A DNA stretch of 64,000 bases from CBDATB01 sp965199745 (GTDB lineage: Bacteria > Bacteroidota > Bacteroidia > Cytophagales > Flammeovirgaceae), in the NCBI GenBank assembly GCA_965199745.1, contig CBDATB010000012.1, positions 310,001-374,000 of the forward strand, read 5' to 3'. This document shows, in pieces, positions 1 to 9,410 of this stretch. How positions within the stretch are numbered: position 1 is the stretch's first letter; every line of letters starts with the position of its first letter. The notes beneath the pieces were generated by a model. It searched no databases, had not been told where the DNA came from, and worked only from the letters and a program-made list of their open reading frames with translations. The position numbers and the translations under genes are program-made.

Positions 1-273
1 GCTGAAGATAAAAGCATTTATATTTGCATTAGTATTAAGGTGAAGGCAACAAACAGGGTTTTCATAGAATTTAGAGACAATGGGCAGGGAATTCCTGAAG
101 AAATTCAATCTAAAATATTTATGCCTAATTTTACCACTAAAATGAATGGTATGGGTATTGGACTGGCAATTGCCAAACGCGGTATTGAGCATTGTGGCGG
201 TAATATCTGGTTCGAGACAAAACCTAATGAAGGAACTTCTTTTTTTATAGAGTTACCCTTGTATAAAATATAA
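1..273 (+). CDS. Sensor histidine kinase, C-terminal end (5' truncated by window)
   Basis: The frame is open from base 1, so this is the tail of a longer protein that begins outside the window. The visible 90 or so residues form the ATP-binding end of a GHKL/HATPase_c domain. A DNGQGIP G1 box is followed by an F-box-like IFMPNFTTK stretch and the GMGIGLAIAKR G2 box, then the closing strand with FFIELPLY. These parts bind ATP in two-component sensor kinases. The sensor and the DHp histidine lie upstream and cannot be judged. The stop is about 50 bp ahead of the next gene on the same strand. Confidence 0.85.
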   Translation, partial: AEDKSIYICISIKVKATNRVFIEFRDNGQGIPEEIQSKIFMPNFTTKMNGMGIGLAIAKRGIEHCGGNIWFETKPNEGTSFFIELPLYKI

Positions 274-321
274 GTGTTCTTTCATAATTCTTAAAATTTC
301 TAATTTTTTAATGTCAATCCT

Positions 322-1497
322 TTGAACGTATTTATTATTTCAGCAGTCCGCACGCCGCTTGGCAGTTTTGGTGGCACTCTTTCCACAGTGTCTGCACCGA
401 GGTTAGGAGCTATTGCCATTGAAGGTGCACTTGATAAAGCAGCAGTAAATCCCCAAGAGGTACAAGAGGTTTTTATGGGTAATGTAGTATCTGCAAATTT
501 AGGTCAAGCTCCTGCACGTCAGGCGGCTATTTATGCCAATATTGGCTATCACACACCTTGTACCACAGTCAATAAAGTATGTGCCTCTGGCACTAAAGCG
601 GTGATGTTAGGCACTCAAGCTATTATGACAGACCAAGCAGATATTGTCGTTGCCGGAGGTATGGAAAATATGTCTGCTATTCCTTATTATCTACCCAAAG
701 CCAGGCATGGCTACACTTATGGACATGGTGAAATTATTGATGGTTTGGCCAGGGATGCTTTGAGCGATGCCTACAACCATCAAGCGATGGGTGTTTGTGG
801 TGATAATACTGCCCGAAAGTATAATATTAGTCGAGAAAAGCAAGATGCGTTTTCTGTGCAATCTTACCAACGCAGTGCTGAGAGCACCCAAAAAGGTTAT
901 TTTAAGCGTGAAATTATTCCTGTATCTGTGCCGAACAGAAAAAAGATCTGTACACTAGTTGATGAAGATGAAGAATATAAACGGGTAAAATTTGAAAAAA
1001 TACCCACGTTGCCACCAGCTTTTACAAAAGATGGTACAGTAACCGCCGCTAATGCTTCTACCATCAACGATGGGGCTGCTGCCTTGGTTCTTGCTAGTGA
1101 ATCAAAAGTGAAAGCTTTGGGTTTAAAACCCCTAGCTAAGATTATCAGCTTTGCCGATGCTGCTCAAGCACCCGAATGGTTTACTACCGCACCAATTTTA
1201 GCAGCACACAAAGCACTCAAGAAAGCAAATCTATCGATAGAAGATATTGATTTTTTTGAAGTTAATGAGGCCTTTGCCGTAGTGGTGTTGGCTTTTATGG
1301 AGCAGATGCGAGTGTCCCAAGATAAAGTTAATGTATTTGGCGGCGCAGTTTCTTTAGGGCATCCTATTGGGGCGTCTGGTGCGCGTATTATTACTACACT
1401 AAATAATGTATTACAGCAAAAACAAGGTACTCTCGGTATGGCAGCTATTTGCAACGGCGGTGGTGGTGCTTCTGTAATTATCATAGAGAAACAGTAA
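322..1497 (+). CDS. Acetyl-CoA C-acetyltransferase (thiolase)
   Basis: A 391-residue thiolase that condenses or cleaves acetoacetyl-CoA in the cytoplasm. The family's catalytic set is present: the acyl-accepting Cys87 in NKVCASGTKA, the NEAFA motif near residue 315, His347 in GHPIGASGAR and Cys377 in ICNGGGGAS. The length is normal for a biosynthetic-type thiolase. The start is a TTG at 322, chosen because the encoded MNVFIISAVRTP matches the usual thiolase N-terminus. The nearby ATG at 311 is in another frame and stops after four codons. A second, FadI-like thiolase lies at 40119-41402, so this copy probably serves acetyl-CoA/acetoacetyl-CoA interconversion rather than long-chain beta-oxidation. 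That division of labour is inferred. Confidence 0.9.
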   Translation: MNVFIISAVRTPLGSFGGTLSTVSAPRLGAIAIEGALDKAAVNPQEVQEVFMGNVVSANLGQAPARQAAIYANIGYHTPCTTVNKVCASGTKAVMLGTQAIMTDQADIVVAGGMENMSAIPYYLPKARHGYTYGHGEIIDGLARDALSDAYNHQAMGVCGDNTARKYNISREKQDAFSVQSYQRSAESTQKGYFKREIIPVSVPNRKKICTLVDEDEEYKRVKFEKIPTLPPAFTKDGTVTAANASTINDGAAALVLASESKVKALGLKPLAKIISFADAAQAPEWFTTAPILAAHKALKKANLSIEDIDFFEVNEAFAVVVLAFMEQMRVSQDKVNVFGGAVSLGHPIGASGARIITTLNNVLQQKQGTLGMAAICNGGGGASVIIIEKQ

Positions 1498-1513
1498 AAT
1501 CTAATCATTCATT

Positions 1514-2263
1514 ATGGCAGGACATAGTAAATGGGCGAATATTAAACACAGAAAAGGCACCCAAGATGCAAAAAGGAGTAAGATATTTACAAAGCTAATT
1601 AAAGAAATCACTGTCGCCTCTAAAGAGGGTGGCGAAGATCCTACAGCAAACCCCAGACTCAGATTAGCTATTCAGAATGCTAGGGGTAGGAATATGTCTA
1701 AAGATACTATAGAAAGAGCCGTGAAGAAGGGTCAAGGTAGCGAGGCTGCTAACTATGTAGAACTTACCTACGAGGGATATGCACTCGGTGGCGTGGCCGT
1801 TTTTGTAGAATGCTCCACCGACAATCAAAATCGAACTATTTCCAATGTCAGAAGTGCTTTTAATAAAAATGGCGGTAGCTTAAATAAAAACGGTTCTTTA
1901 GAATTTGTATTTGATAGAAAAGGCATTTTTCATTTTAACTTACCCGAAGGTGCTGATGAAGATGAAATAATGCTTGAGCTAATTGACAGCGGCGCAGAAG
2001 ATGTAGCCAGCGAAGAAGGATGGCTGCTAGTAAGCTGTAGTATGGAAGATTTCGGTGTCCTACAAAATAAATTAGAAATGCTTAACATACAGCCTGAAAC
2101 TGCCGAGCTGCAGCGTATTCCCAACACAACTATTAAACTGGATAATGATATGTTGAGAAAAGTAATGAAGCTCGTAGATAAACTTGAAGATGATGACGAT
2201 GTACAAAAGGTTTATCATAATCTTGAAATTTGCGAAGAGCAAATAGCTTTTCTCCGTACTTAG
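1514..2263 (+). CDS. yebC: YebC/PmpR family protein
   Basis: The 249-residue protein begins with the hallmark MAGHSKWANIKHRK segment of the YebC/TACO1 family and continues through the three-domain fold, with the acidic SGAEDV stretch in the middle. The family has long been annotated as a transcriptional regulator. Later work on family members points to a role in translation, helping ribosomes through proline-rich stretches. Which applies here cannot be read from sequence. The ATG at 1514 is 16 bp after the thiolase stop, and the PPTase gene follows after 14 bp, so the three genes probably share a transcript. Confidence 0.93.
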   Translation: MAGHSKWANIKHRKGTQDAKRSKIFTKLIKEITVASKEGGEDPTANPRLRLAIQNARGRNMSKDTIERAVKKGQGSEAANYVELTYEGYALGGVAVFVECSTDNQNRTISNVRSAFNKNGGSLNKNGSLEFVFDRKGIFHFNLPEGADEDEIMLELIDSGAEDVASEEGWLLVSCSMEDFGVLQNKLEMLNIQPETAELQRIPNTTIKLDNDMLRKVMKLVDKLEDDDDVQKVYHNLEICEEQIAFLRT

Positions 2264-2277
2264 CATACGCGTAATTC

Positions 2278-2898
2278 ATGCCTATATTAAAAATCAATCA
2301 AATAGCACAAGGATACTACCGCGGTATTTGGAAGATAGAAGAACCTCTGTCTCATCTCGAAGCCGGTTGCTCGACGATTCTGACCACTGAATATAAGAGA
2401 ATATCTGTAAAATCAAGAAAAAAACAATGGCTTGCCTGTCGCTTACTCACTGTGAGATTATGCCAACTACTAGGTTTAAATTTTTACGGTGTTAAAAAAG
2501 GCAAACTTAACAAACCTTTTCTCTTAAATTCCTCTCTTCATCTTTCTTTTAGCCATACTGAAAAACATGCTGCTGTCTTGCTCCATAAAGCAAATCCTTG
2601 TGGTATAGATATTGAAAAAATTCATCCCCGCCTTGCCCGTGTTCAGCACAAATTTATGGACCCAAATGAAATACTTTTTGTTGATAATAACCTAGAGAAA
2701 ATATGTATATTCTGGTGTGCCAAAGAGGCTATTTATAAATGGTATGGTAGAAAATATTTGTCTTTTAAAAATCAAATTAAACTAGATATGCTCGACGATG
2801 GTATGCTATGGGCAAAAATAATTACCGATAAACATGTTATTTCTAAACGCCTGACAGTAGAAAAACATAGTGATTACCTATTAGTGTATGTTTGTTAA
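2278..2898 (+). CDS. 4'-phosphopantetheinyl transferase (Sfp/AcpT type)
   Basis: This 206-residue enzyme should transfer the 4'-phosphopantetheine arm of CoA to the serine of a carrier protein such as ACP. Two signature motifs are visible. One is GIDIE (residues 109-113), whose acidic residues bind magnesium. The other is WCAKEAIYK (146-154), which supplies the remaining metal ligand and catalytic lysine. The length, about 200 residues with two sub-domains, fits the Sfp/AcpT class rather than the short AcpS class. It is the last gene of the thiolase-yebC run and ends 7 bp from the convergent glycosyltransferase gene. Confidence 0.88.
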   Translation: MPILKINQIAQGYYRGIWKIEEPLSHLEAGCSTILTTEYKRISVKSRKKQWLACRLLTVRLCQLLGLNFYGVKKGKLNKPFLLNSSLHLSFSHTEKHAAVLLHKANPCGIDIEKIHPRLARVQHKFMDPNEILFVDNNLEKICIFWCAKEAIYKWYGRKYLSFKNQIKLDMLDDGMLWAKIITDKHVISKRLTVEKHSDYLLVYVC

Positions 2899-2905
2899 CT
2901 CTCAA

Positions 2906-4045
2906 CTATTGCCATTTTCTTCCCTTCCAATTATATCCCTTAATCAGCGTTGCTAAACCTATAATTATCACGTAAAACGAGTAAATAAATGATAAGGGTA
3001 AAATATAGCATTTGAGTTTTTCTTTGCCAAAAAAACGCAGCGATTGCTTGATATAAATATATTCTGCAAGTATTTTTAAGCAAAATAAAACAATGAATAA
3101 AGTAGGAGAAAGAAATCCAAATATACCTGCTACAACAAAGGCTGCGAATAAGCAGTGAAAGCAATAAACTCCCAACGCGGCAAGTTGTGTTTGGTAGCTT
3201 TCATAGTATTTCCATTTACTAGCCCATCGCTTGCGTTGGTGAAAAAAATCCAATGCCTTCTCTTGTGCATAAGTAGCTACTATGTTCTCTTGGTTTTTGA
3301 GAAAGTGTACCTGAGTAGGAAAGCGTAATGCCACTTTGTGCATAAAAAATTCATCATCTCCCGACGCTATTTTTGTATTTCCTTGAAAACCGTCGACTTG
3401 TTCAAAAACTTCTTTCGTATAGGCTAAGTTAGCACCGTTACACATATTGGGTTTATTCAGGTAGATACTGGCAGCACCTGTGGCAATAAGCGCGGCAAAC
3501 TCTATGCTTTGCATTTTTTCAAAAGTGTTTTTTTCTTTCATAAAAACCACAGGTCCACTTACTAGCTTTGCTTCGTATTGCTGGAAATAATCGTGTATGT
3601 TTTGCAACCACTTTTTTTTAACTCGGCAGTCCCCGTCTGTAGTAACAATAATTTCTCCAGCTGCTTGAAAAATGCCCTGACGTATAGCTGCCTTTTTGGG
3701 CGTACACAAACGGTCTATCTGGTAATTTAGTGTAAAATATCGAATGTTAATAATGCTGTTTTTTACGATAGACGCAATAGTTTTTTTTGTGTTATCGGTA
3801 GAATGGTCATCAATAATAATTACTTCAAAATCTGTATGGGTTTGTTGTGATAAATCGTGTAACAAGCTACCGATATTTTTTTCTTCGTTTCTAACTACTA
3901 TTATTACACTAATTTTTTTTTGGGTACTTTTTTTACTGAATGAAGGTATAAAATATACTGTTTTTTTCCAGCCGTAGTATAAAACAAACAGGATTGATAT
4001 GTATGAAATGATGGTAGTAATAAAAACAAAAGATGAAATATTCAT
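2906..4045 (-). CDS. Membrane-associated family 2 glycosyltransferase
   Basis: A 379-residue GT2 enzyme. It has one N-terminal membrane segment (about residues 5-25), a GT-A domain with VVRNEEKNIG and IIDDHSTDNT, a DGDC metal-binding motif, a GDDEFF acidic pair and QRKRW near residue 268, which corresponds to the QxxRW signature of processive or lipid-linked GT2 enzymes. Two or three hydrophobic segments follow toward the C-terminus. It likely adds a sugar from a nucleotide donor to a membrane-bound acceptor on the cytoplasmic face. The acceptor is unknown. It is a single gene on the minus strand, convergent with the PPTase gene. Confidence 0.85.
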   Translation of the reverse strand: MNISSFVFITTIISYISILFVLYYGWKKTVYFIPSFSKKSTQKKISVIIVVRNEEKNIGSLLHDLSQQTHTDFEVIIIDDHSTDNTKKTIASIVKNSIINIRYFTLNYQIDRLCTPKKAAIRQGIFQAAGEIIVTTDGDCRVKKKWLQNIHDYFQQYEAKLVSGPVVFMKEKNTFEKMQSIEFAALIATGAASIYLNKPNMCNGANLAYTKEVFEQVDGFQGNTKIASGDDEFFMHKVALRFPTQVHFLKNQENIVATYAQEKALDFFHQRKRWASKWKYYESYQTQLAALGVYCFHCLFAAFVVAGIFGFLSPTLFIVLFCLKILAEYIYIKQSLRFFGKEKLKCYILPLSFIYSFYVIIIGLATLIKGYNWKGRKWQ

Positions 4046-4254
4046 ACGTCGAGTGCAATGAATGAATAGTCAAATCTATGTATTAATTATACTTATAGTG
4101 AACTACTCATTTGTTAAAGAGAAATAATCAATAATTTTAAAATACGCCAATACCTAATGCTACCAATAAAGTATTCGTATCAATCATTTATTCAGTACAT
4201 AGTGATTCTGTGAAGCCTGGATATAATAATATTTACTCGTAAAACAAATAATAT

Positions 4255-4761
4255 GTGCTAAATTTAAGAAGAAATTTGACTTTATGTTGTATTGCGTTTT
4301 TTTACTCTACTTGCTCACTGCAACATCGAGAGGCAGTTTTTCATCAAATCATTTATTTACTATTAGAACATTCAGTACCTGAAATAAGGGTTGAACAGCT
4401 GGATACCTTATTTGATAATTACGTGTTGTTAGATGCACGTGAGAACAAAGAATTTCAAGTAAGTCATATCAAAAATGCCCGATGGATAGGTTATAAAACT
4501 TTCTCCGCCAAAAGAGTTAAAGATATTTCCAAAACTACAAAAATCATTGTTTATTGCTCAGTAGGCTACAGAAGTGAAAAAATTTGTGAGCGTTTACAAG
4601 GTATGGGCTATCAGGATGTATCAAATCTTTATGGTGGGATTTTTGACTGGATGAATAAAGATAAAACAGTTTATAATACCGACAACCAACCTACTGAACA
4701 AGTGCATGCCTACAACAAAAACTGGGGGCATTGGTTGCAGAGAGGTAAAAAAGTTTATTGA
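4255..4761 (+). CDS. Rhodanese-like domain protein, possibly exported
   Basis: A 168-residue protein with a hydrophobic N-terminus (residues 7-20) and a single rhodanese domain. The domain is marked by LLDARENKEF, SHIKNARWIGY and the active-site loop CSVGYR with Cys101, followed by GGIFDWMN. Single rhodanese domains carry persulfide sulfur or act as sulfur-transfer modules. The N-terminus may be a signal peptide or a poor lipoprotein signal around Cys20. The start is GTG at 4255, because the ATG at 4253 runs into a stop after two codons. The stop lies 58 bp from the convergent htrA gene. Confidence 0.82.
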   Translation: MLNLRRNLTLCCIAFFYSTCSLQHREAVFHQIIYLLLEHSVPEIRVEQLDTLFDNYVLLDARENKEFQVSHIKNARWIGYKTFSAKRVKDISKTTKIIVYCSVGYRSEKICERLQGMGYQDVSNLYGGIFDWMNKDKTVYNTDNQPTEQVHAYNKNWGHWLQRGKKVY

Positions 4762-4819
4762 ATTATGTGCTAAAAAAGAGATTTTTTTAAATTAAAATGC
4801 TGTTTTTGCTAGCCAGGTG

Positions 4820-6253
4820 CTAAAAATAGTAAGGATAATATTTCCATTTTCCTTCTTTGTTAATTCCTTCTATGATCACTCTTCCCTTAATTCTTTCAAG
4901 TATACGCGTGAGTTCTTCGGGGCTTTCTATTGGGTAGTTATTTATGGCAACAATAATAAAACCTTCGTCTAACTCCATATATTCTATGAGACCTCCGCGC
5001 TTCACTTTTTTAATCCTGACACCGTTCTTTATCTCTAGCTTAGACAATTCTAGCTTTGGAACAGTTTCTAGATTAGCACCGATTCTTTTAGCTTCAAAGA
5101 CTTCTTTTTTAAGAATACTCGTGGTTCCTTCCACATTAGTCAGCGTAATTTCTTTTTTTTCTATGTTGGTTTTATTTAGGTACTTAATAGTTACTTTGTC
5201 GCCGGGGCGATGGTAGCTCAATATTTCATCGAAGTCGCTTTGAGACTTAATCGGATTATTATCTATCTGCACGATAACATCCCCCACTTGTATACCTACT
5301 CGCTGCGCCATACCTCCTTGTTGAACAGTTTTTACAATCACGCCATCTAGCGTATTCAATTCTAGTTTGCGGTATATTTCTTCATCTATATCTATCACTT
5401 CGACACCGATGAAGGCTTTTTGTACTTCCCCGTAAACTTTTAAGTCGTTAAAAACTTTGCTCACAATATCCGATGGAATAGCAAAGCCGTAGCCTGCATA
5501 AGAGCCTGTTTTAGAAAGAATAGCCGTATTGATACCGACCAACTCTCCATCCAGATCAACCAGAGCTCCTCCGCTGTTACCGGGGTTGATAGCGGCATCG
5601 GTTTGAATAAATGATTCGATGGGAAAAATATCTTCCAATATATTAATGCGCCTGCCTTTGGCACTGACAATACCTGCTGTTACTGTAGAAGTTAGGTTAA
5701 AAGGATTACCAACGGCCAGCACCCACTGCCCGACTTTCACTCGCGAGGAAGAGGCTATTCGCACGGCAGGGAGTTTCTCGCCATGTATTTTAATCAGTGC
5801 TAGGTCTGTGGAGGGGTCTGTACCGATTATTTGCGCTTCGTAAACTTTTTTATTGTGTACAACTTCGAGTTCTTCAGTACCTTCAATGACATGGTGGTTT
5901 GTAACAATATAGCCGTCCTGAGAGAAAATTACGCCTGAGCCTGAGCCACCTATATCTTTTTTTTGATAGGAATCTTCGTAAAAGAACATATTCATCCAGC
6001 TACGCTTGTATGAAGTTACTGAGCGAATATAAACGACCGAAGGAGTACTAATGGCAGAGGCTTTAATAAAATCAGGAAGTGCTAAGCTACTGCTTTTACT
6101 CAAGGCAACAGCGTGCTGGTAGTGTGCTTGAGAAAGTAGAGGTTTTTGCTGTAAGGACTGTCGATCGGGGCTTTCCCGTAGCCAATCGAACAAATATGCT
6201 CCTGAGATGCCAGCAGCTAAAGCTATTAGTCCAGTAGTGATGTATTGTTTCAT
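4820..6253 (-). CDS. htrA: HtrA/DegP-family serine protease
   Basis: A 477-residue periplasmic protease/chaperone. It has an N-terminal membrane or signal segment (about residues 5-21) and a trypsin-like domain with a complete catalytic triad: His121 in TNHHVI, Asp150 in DPSTDLALIK and Ser227 in GNSGGAL. Two PDZ domains follow (about 285-375 and 395-470). DegP-type proteins degrade or refold misfolded envelope proteins. The length and the two PDZ domains match the Deg/HtrA family. It lies 22 bp downstream of ppc on the same strand and may be read from the same transcript. Confidence 0.93.
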   Translation of the reverse strand: MKQYITTGLIALAAGISGAYLFDWLRESPDRQSLQQKPLLSQAHYQHAVALSKSSSLALPDFIKASAISTPSVVYIRSVTSYKRSWMNMFFYEDSYQKKDIGGSGSGVIFSQDGYIVTNHHVIEGTEELEVVHNKKVYEAQIIGTDPSTDLALIKIHGEKLPAVRIASSSRVKVGQWVLAVGNPFNLTSTVTAGIVSAKGRRINILEDIFPIESFIQTDAAINPGNSGGALVDLDGELVGINTAILSKTGSYAGYGFAIPSDIVSKVFNDLKVYGEVQKAFIGVEVIDIDEEIYRKLELNTLDGVIVKTVQQGGMAQRVGIQVGDVIVQIDNNPIKSQSDFDEILSYHRPGDKVTIKYLNKTNIEKKEITLTNVEGTTSILKKEVFEAKRIGANLETVPKLELSKLEIKNGVRIKKVKRGGLIEYMELDEGFIIVAINNYPIESPEELTRILERIKGRVIIEGINKEGKWKYYPYYF

Positions 6254-6275
6254 GAGGTATTTAATTTATTATTGA

Positions 6276-9050
6276 TTATCCTGTGTTCCGCATTGCACCG
6301 GCAATGGCGTTGATGGAAAGTAATAAAGTGAATAATGTTTCTTCTTTATTTTGTTTAGTAGTACCTTGCTGTTTTTCCCTACGCCATTTTTTTAGTAGAT
6401 CAATCTGCTTGAGGTGCAGTATGTGCATGGCAGAAGCTCTGAGTGAATTAGAATAATAATGGTTTTTACGCCGCACTTTAAAAGACTCATCGAGGAGTTT
6501 GTCCACCATACTACGCGCTTTATGCAATTCATCTAAAAGCATATTTAGTATCACTTCTTTGCTTGCTTTATCGGTTACTAAGTCGGCGTACATACACATC
6601 AATTTTTCGTCGGTGGCAGCGAGGCTAGTATCTATGTTAGTTACTACATAACGGATTAACGGATCGTATTTTAGGCATTGTTTTAATTCGTTGAATGCCT
6701 GTGGGTCATTTTTTTCGAGCTTTTCTAAGGTATGTCCCACGCCGTACCAGCTGGTCATATTATAACGCGACTGACTCCAACTAAATACCCATGGAATAGC
6801 TCTCAAGTCGGAGAGTATTCGCTTTTTGGTACGCCTGCTGGGTCTAGAGCCGATTCTACTTGATTCTATGGCATCTATAGGTGTGGCTTGACTAAAAAAG
6901 CGGACAAAGTGCGAGTTGTTAATCAAATTTTGGTAGTGCCTTTGGCTTTCTGAAGCAATTTTTTCAAATGTTTTTGTCAAAATATAAGGTTGTTGCTCAG
7001 TATGATGGTGTAGTATGGTCATTGCGGCAGTGCCAGAAACTAAATGTTCTAGGTTATGGCTGGCATTACGTAGGTTAGCGTATTTCTGCTCAATGCTTTC
7101 ACCTTGTTCGGTTAGGCGCATATTTCCATTAATAGCACCATAGGGTAGTGCCTGTAAAAACCAATGCGTTGGACCGGCACCTCTGCTGATTGTTCCCCCT
7201 TTCCCATGAAAAAAGCAAATTTTTACTCCGTTTTTTTTACCTATTTTAATCAATTGACTTTGAGCATCGTACAAAGCCCACTGGCTAGCAAAAATACCGC
7301 CGTCTTTATTGCTATCGCTATAACCTATCATTATTTGCTGTGTAGGATAACGGTAATCATTTTGCTTTTGCTGATAGAGCAAACTTCTGCTCGTAATCGG
7401 GTGTGCCAAAAAACTAGCCAATATCTGTGTACTTCGTTGTAAGTCTTCTATTGTTTCAAATAATGGGACAACTGGTAGTTGACAAACTAAACCTTCTTCA
7501 GTTTGCAGGGTCAAGCCTGCTTCTCTAGCCAACATATATACAGCCATTAGGTCGGAAGTATTTCGGGTCATGCTGACAATTAAGGAGCCAAGTGCTTGCG
7601 TGCCGTATTTTTTAATGTGTTCAGCTAAAACCTTATAGCAGCCAACAACCTTGTTAGCTTCTTCGGGTAGTTGTGTATTCGGGTGAGTAAAAGGTCGGTT
7701 GGAACATAATTCTTTCTTCAGAAAACTTATTCTTTCAGATTCACTCCATTTTACAAAGTCAGTACCCGATAGAGAGGCAGCGTTCATGAGTTGACTAATA
7801 GCTTTATCATGAAAGTTGCTATTTTGGCGGACATCAAGTTTGGCCAAGTGAAAGCCAAAAGTTTGCACAATTCTAATCATATCATGTACATCACTGTCAG
7901 CAATTTGCCTAGCACCATAGACTTTTAATGAGTGCTTCAAAATTTCAAGGTCTGAGAGTAATTCTTCTGCTTTGGAATAAGCGTGTCGATGTTCTTTTAT
8001 TTTAACTGCATGGTCTCGCCTTATTTCAAGAGGGAGTTTTTGCAGGCAAAGATTGGCAAACTGCCTGAATATCTCTCCTTTGTTTCTCTGGAAGGCTTTC
8101 CCTCCTTCTTCTCCGAGTTGGCTTAGCATTACCGCCACTCGTTTTTTCAATGTGCTGTCTGCCTGATTGAGTGCATATGAAAAGCTTAAATTCTTAATTA
8201 GTGGAATCATGTGCCTTCTAATCACTACAAAAGCATGCAGACGAAGTGTTTGTAAGGTGTGTTGGGTTACTTGGGCAGTTACAAGAGGGTGACCATCTCT
8301 GTCGCCACCTACCCAGTTGCCAAAAGAAATTTTAGGTTTATTTTTTGCATCGGCTATCATCTCATTGTTAAAACCCACATACTGCCAAGCTTGGCGAAGG
8401 CGCGTATCTAGCATGGCAATCACACTTGGAAATACATTAGTCAAATAATGCATAACATTACTTAACTCAGATTGTACGTCTGGTTTTTCCATAAATATTT
8501 CTCCTGTTCTCCAAAGCCTGTCAAGGACGAGTTTAATTTCGCGCTTTATCTCTTGTCGCTCGTCTTTTGTCCACATCTGATTTTCACGCTTAACAAGTAG
8601 CAAATAAAGTCTACGGTGGTGTTCTAGCACTGTCAGACGTTTTGCCTCGGTAGGGTGTGCTGTCAACACGGGTTCTACCTGTATATCAGGTAAAGATTCT
8701 GCAATTTGAGTAGCTGTTACTCCTTTTTGTTTTAGATTTTGTAAATGGTATGTCCATAATCCGTTAATACTCTCCAAAGAAGTGTCTTCTTTTTTTCTTC
8801 TACTTTGTACAGCACTATTTACCTCTACAACATTTAGTAGTTGAAAAACAATGGAATACAGTTGAATATGGCGAGGAGAAATTTTATTTGGATCTGAAGG
8901 AATATCATTTATCCAAGGAATAGATGCTGCTAGCTCTTGTTGTTGATTTTCTACTAATACTTCTTCAAGACAATGTAGCAGAAACTCTAGGTCTTTGTAA
9001 GGCTTTCCAATCTTATTTTTTACTTGCACCAGCACGTTGAGGTTACTCAT
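6276..9050 (-). CDS. ppc: Phosphoenolpyruvate carboxylase
   Basis: A 924-residue PEP carboxylase, which makes oxaloacetate from PEP and bicarbonate to refill the TCA cycle. The family landmarks are present: VLTAHPTEAKR with catalytic His132, GGDRDGHP, the glycine-rich FHGKGGTISRGAGPTH loop, LRAIPWVFSWSQSR, and the conserved C-terminal RNTG. The length is typical for bacteria. It starts at an ATG at 9050 and is followed by htrA after 22 bp. No sign of damage is seen. Confidence 0.96.
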   Translation of the reverse strand: MSNLNVLVQVKNKIGKPYKDLEFLLHCLEEVLVENQQQELAASIPWINDIPSDPNKISPRHIQLYSIVFQLLNVVEVNSAVQSRRKKEDTSLESINGLWTYHLQNLKQKGVTATQIAESLPDIQVEPVLTAHPTEAKRLTVLEHHRRLYLLLVKRENQMWTKDERQEIKREIKLVLDRLWRTGEIFMEKPDVQSELSNVMHYLTNVFPSVIAMLDTRLRQAWQYVGFNNEMIADAKNKPKISFGNWVGGDRDGHPLVTAQVTQHTLQTLRLHAFVVIRRHMIPLIKNLSFSYALNQADSTLKKRVAVMLSQLGEEGGKAFQRNKGEIFRQFANLCLQKLPLEIRRDHAVKIKEHRHAYSKAEELLSDLEILKHSLKVYGARQIADSDVHDMIRIVQTFGFHLAKLDVRQNSNFHDKAISQLMNAASLSGTDFVKWSESERISFLKKELCSNRPFTHPNTQLPEEANKVVGCYKVLAEHIKKYGTQALGSLIVSMTRNTSDLMAVYMLAREAGLTLQTEEGLVCQLPVVPLFETIEDLQRSTQILASFLAHPITSRSLLYQQKQNDYRYPTQQIMIGYSDSNKDGGIFASQWALYDAQSQLIKIGKKNGVKICFFHGKGGTISRGAGPTHWFLQALPYGAINGNMRLTEQGESIEQKYANLRNASHNLEHLVSGTAAMTILHHHTEQQPYILTKTFEKIASESQRHYQNLINNSHFVRFFSQATPIDAIESSRIGSRPSRRTKKRILSDLRAIPWVFSWSQSRYNMTSWYGVGHTLEKLEKNDPQAFNELKQCLKYDPLIRYVVTNIDTSLAATDEKLMCMYADLVTDKASKEVILNMLLDELHKARSMVDKLLDESFKVRRKNHYYSNSLRASAMHILHLKQIDLLKKWRREKQQGTTKQNKEETLFTLLLSINAIAGAMRNTG

Positions 9051-9410
9051 AAGTTCATAGTATCTTTTTCTAGAAAAATCTTTTAACTGCGGGAAATTAG
9101 GTCTTAAAAACTATTTTGCAGCCATATTTTTTAAACTATGTTAGCAAGCTGAACAGCTGTAGAAGGTGCGTAGTTTTTACCAGCAGTCGAAGAGTTAGTT
9201 TTCAGCTCTGAGAATACTCAAAATTGTACTGTAACAGTAAAATCGTTTCCTGATATAATCATAAATACGAACTACTTTTATAGAAGTTTTGTTGAATAAA
9301 TATTACACTTGCGCGGGGTATTCAAATTTTATCTGCTGTATTATTTGCAAGGCACAATTTTAGCTGTATTCTTTATTATAATTTTTAAACACATTAAAAC
9401 AGACACACCA
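9051..9410. other. Intergenic region between divergent genes
   Basis: About 360 bp separate ppc (minus) from the secreted protein gene at 9411 (plus). It must hold the promoters of both. It is AT-rich. I see no RNA gene, repeat or convincing full-length TTTG/TAnnTTTG promoter pair. An open TTG-started extension of the downstream gene reaches back to 9309 but looks unlikely to be translated. Confidence 0.5.

Noticed and set aside
322..1497. Frameshift at the thiolase start because of the out-of-frame ATG at 311
   Set aside because: The TTG at 322 gives the canonical thiolase N-terminus, and the ATG frame stops after four codons, so a non-ATG start explains it without a mutation.
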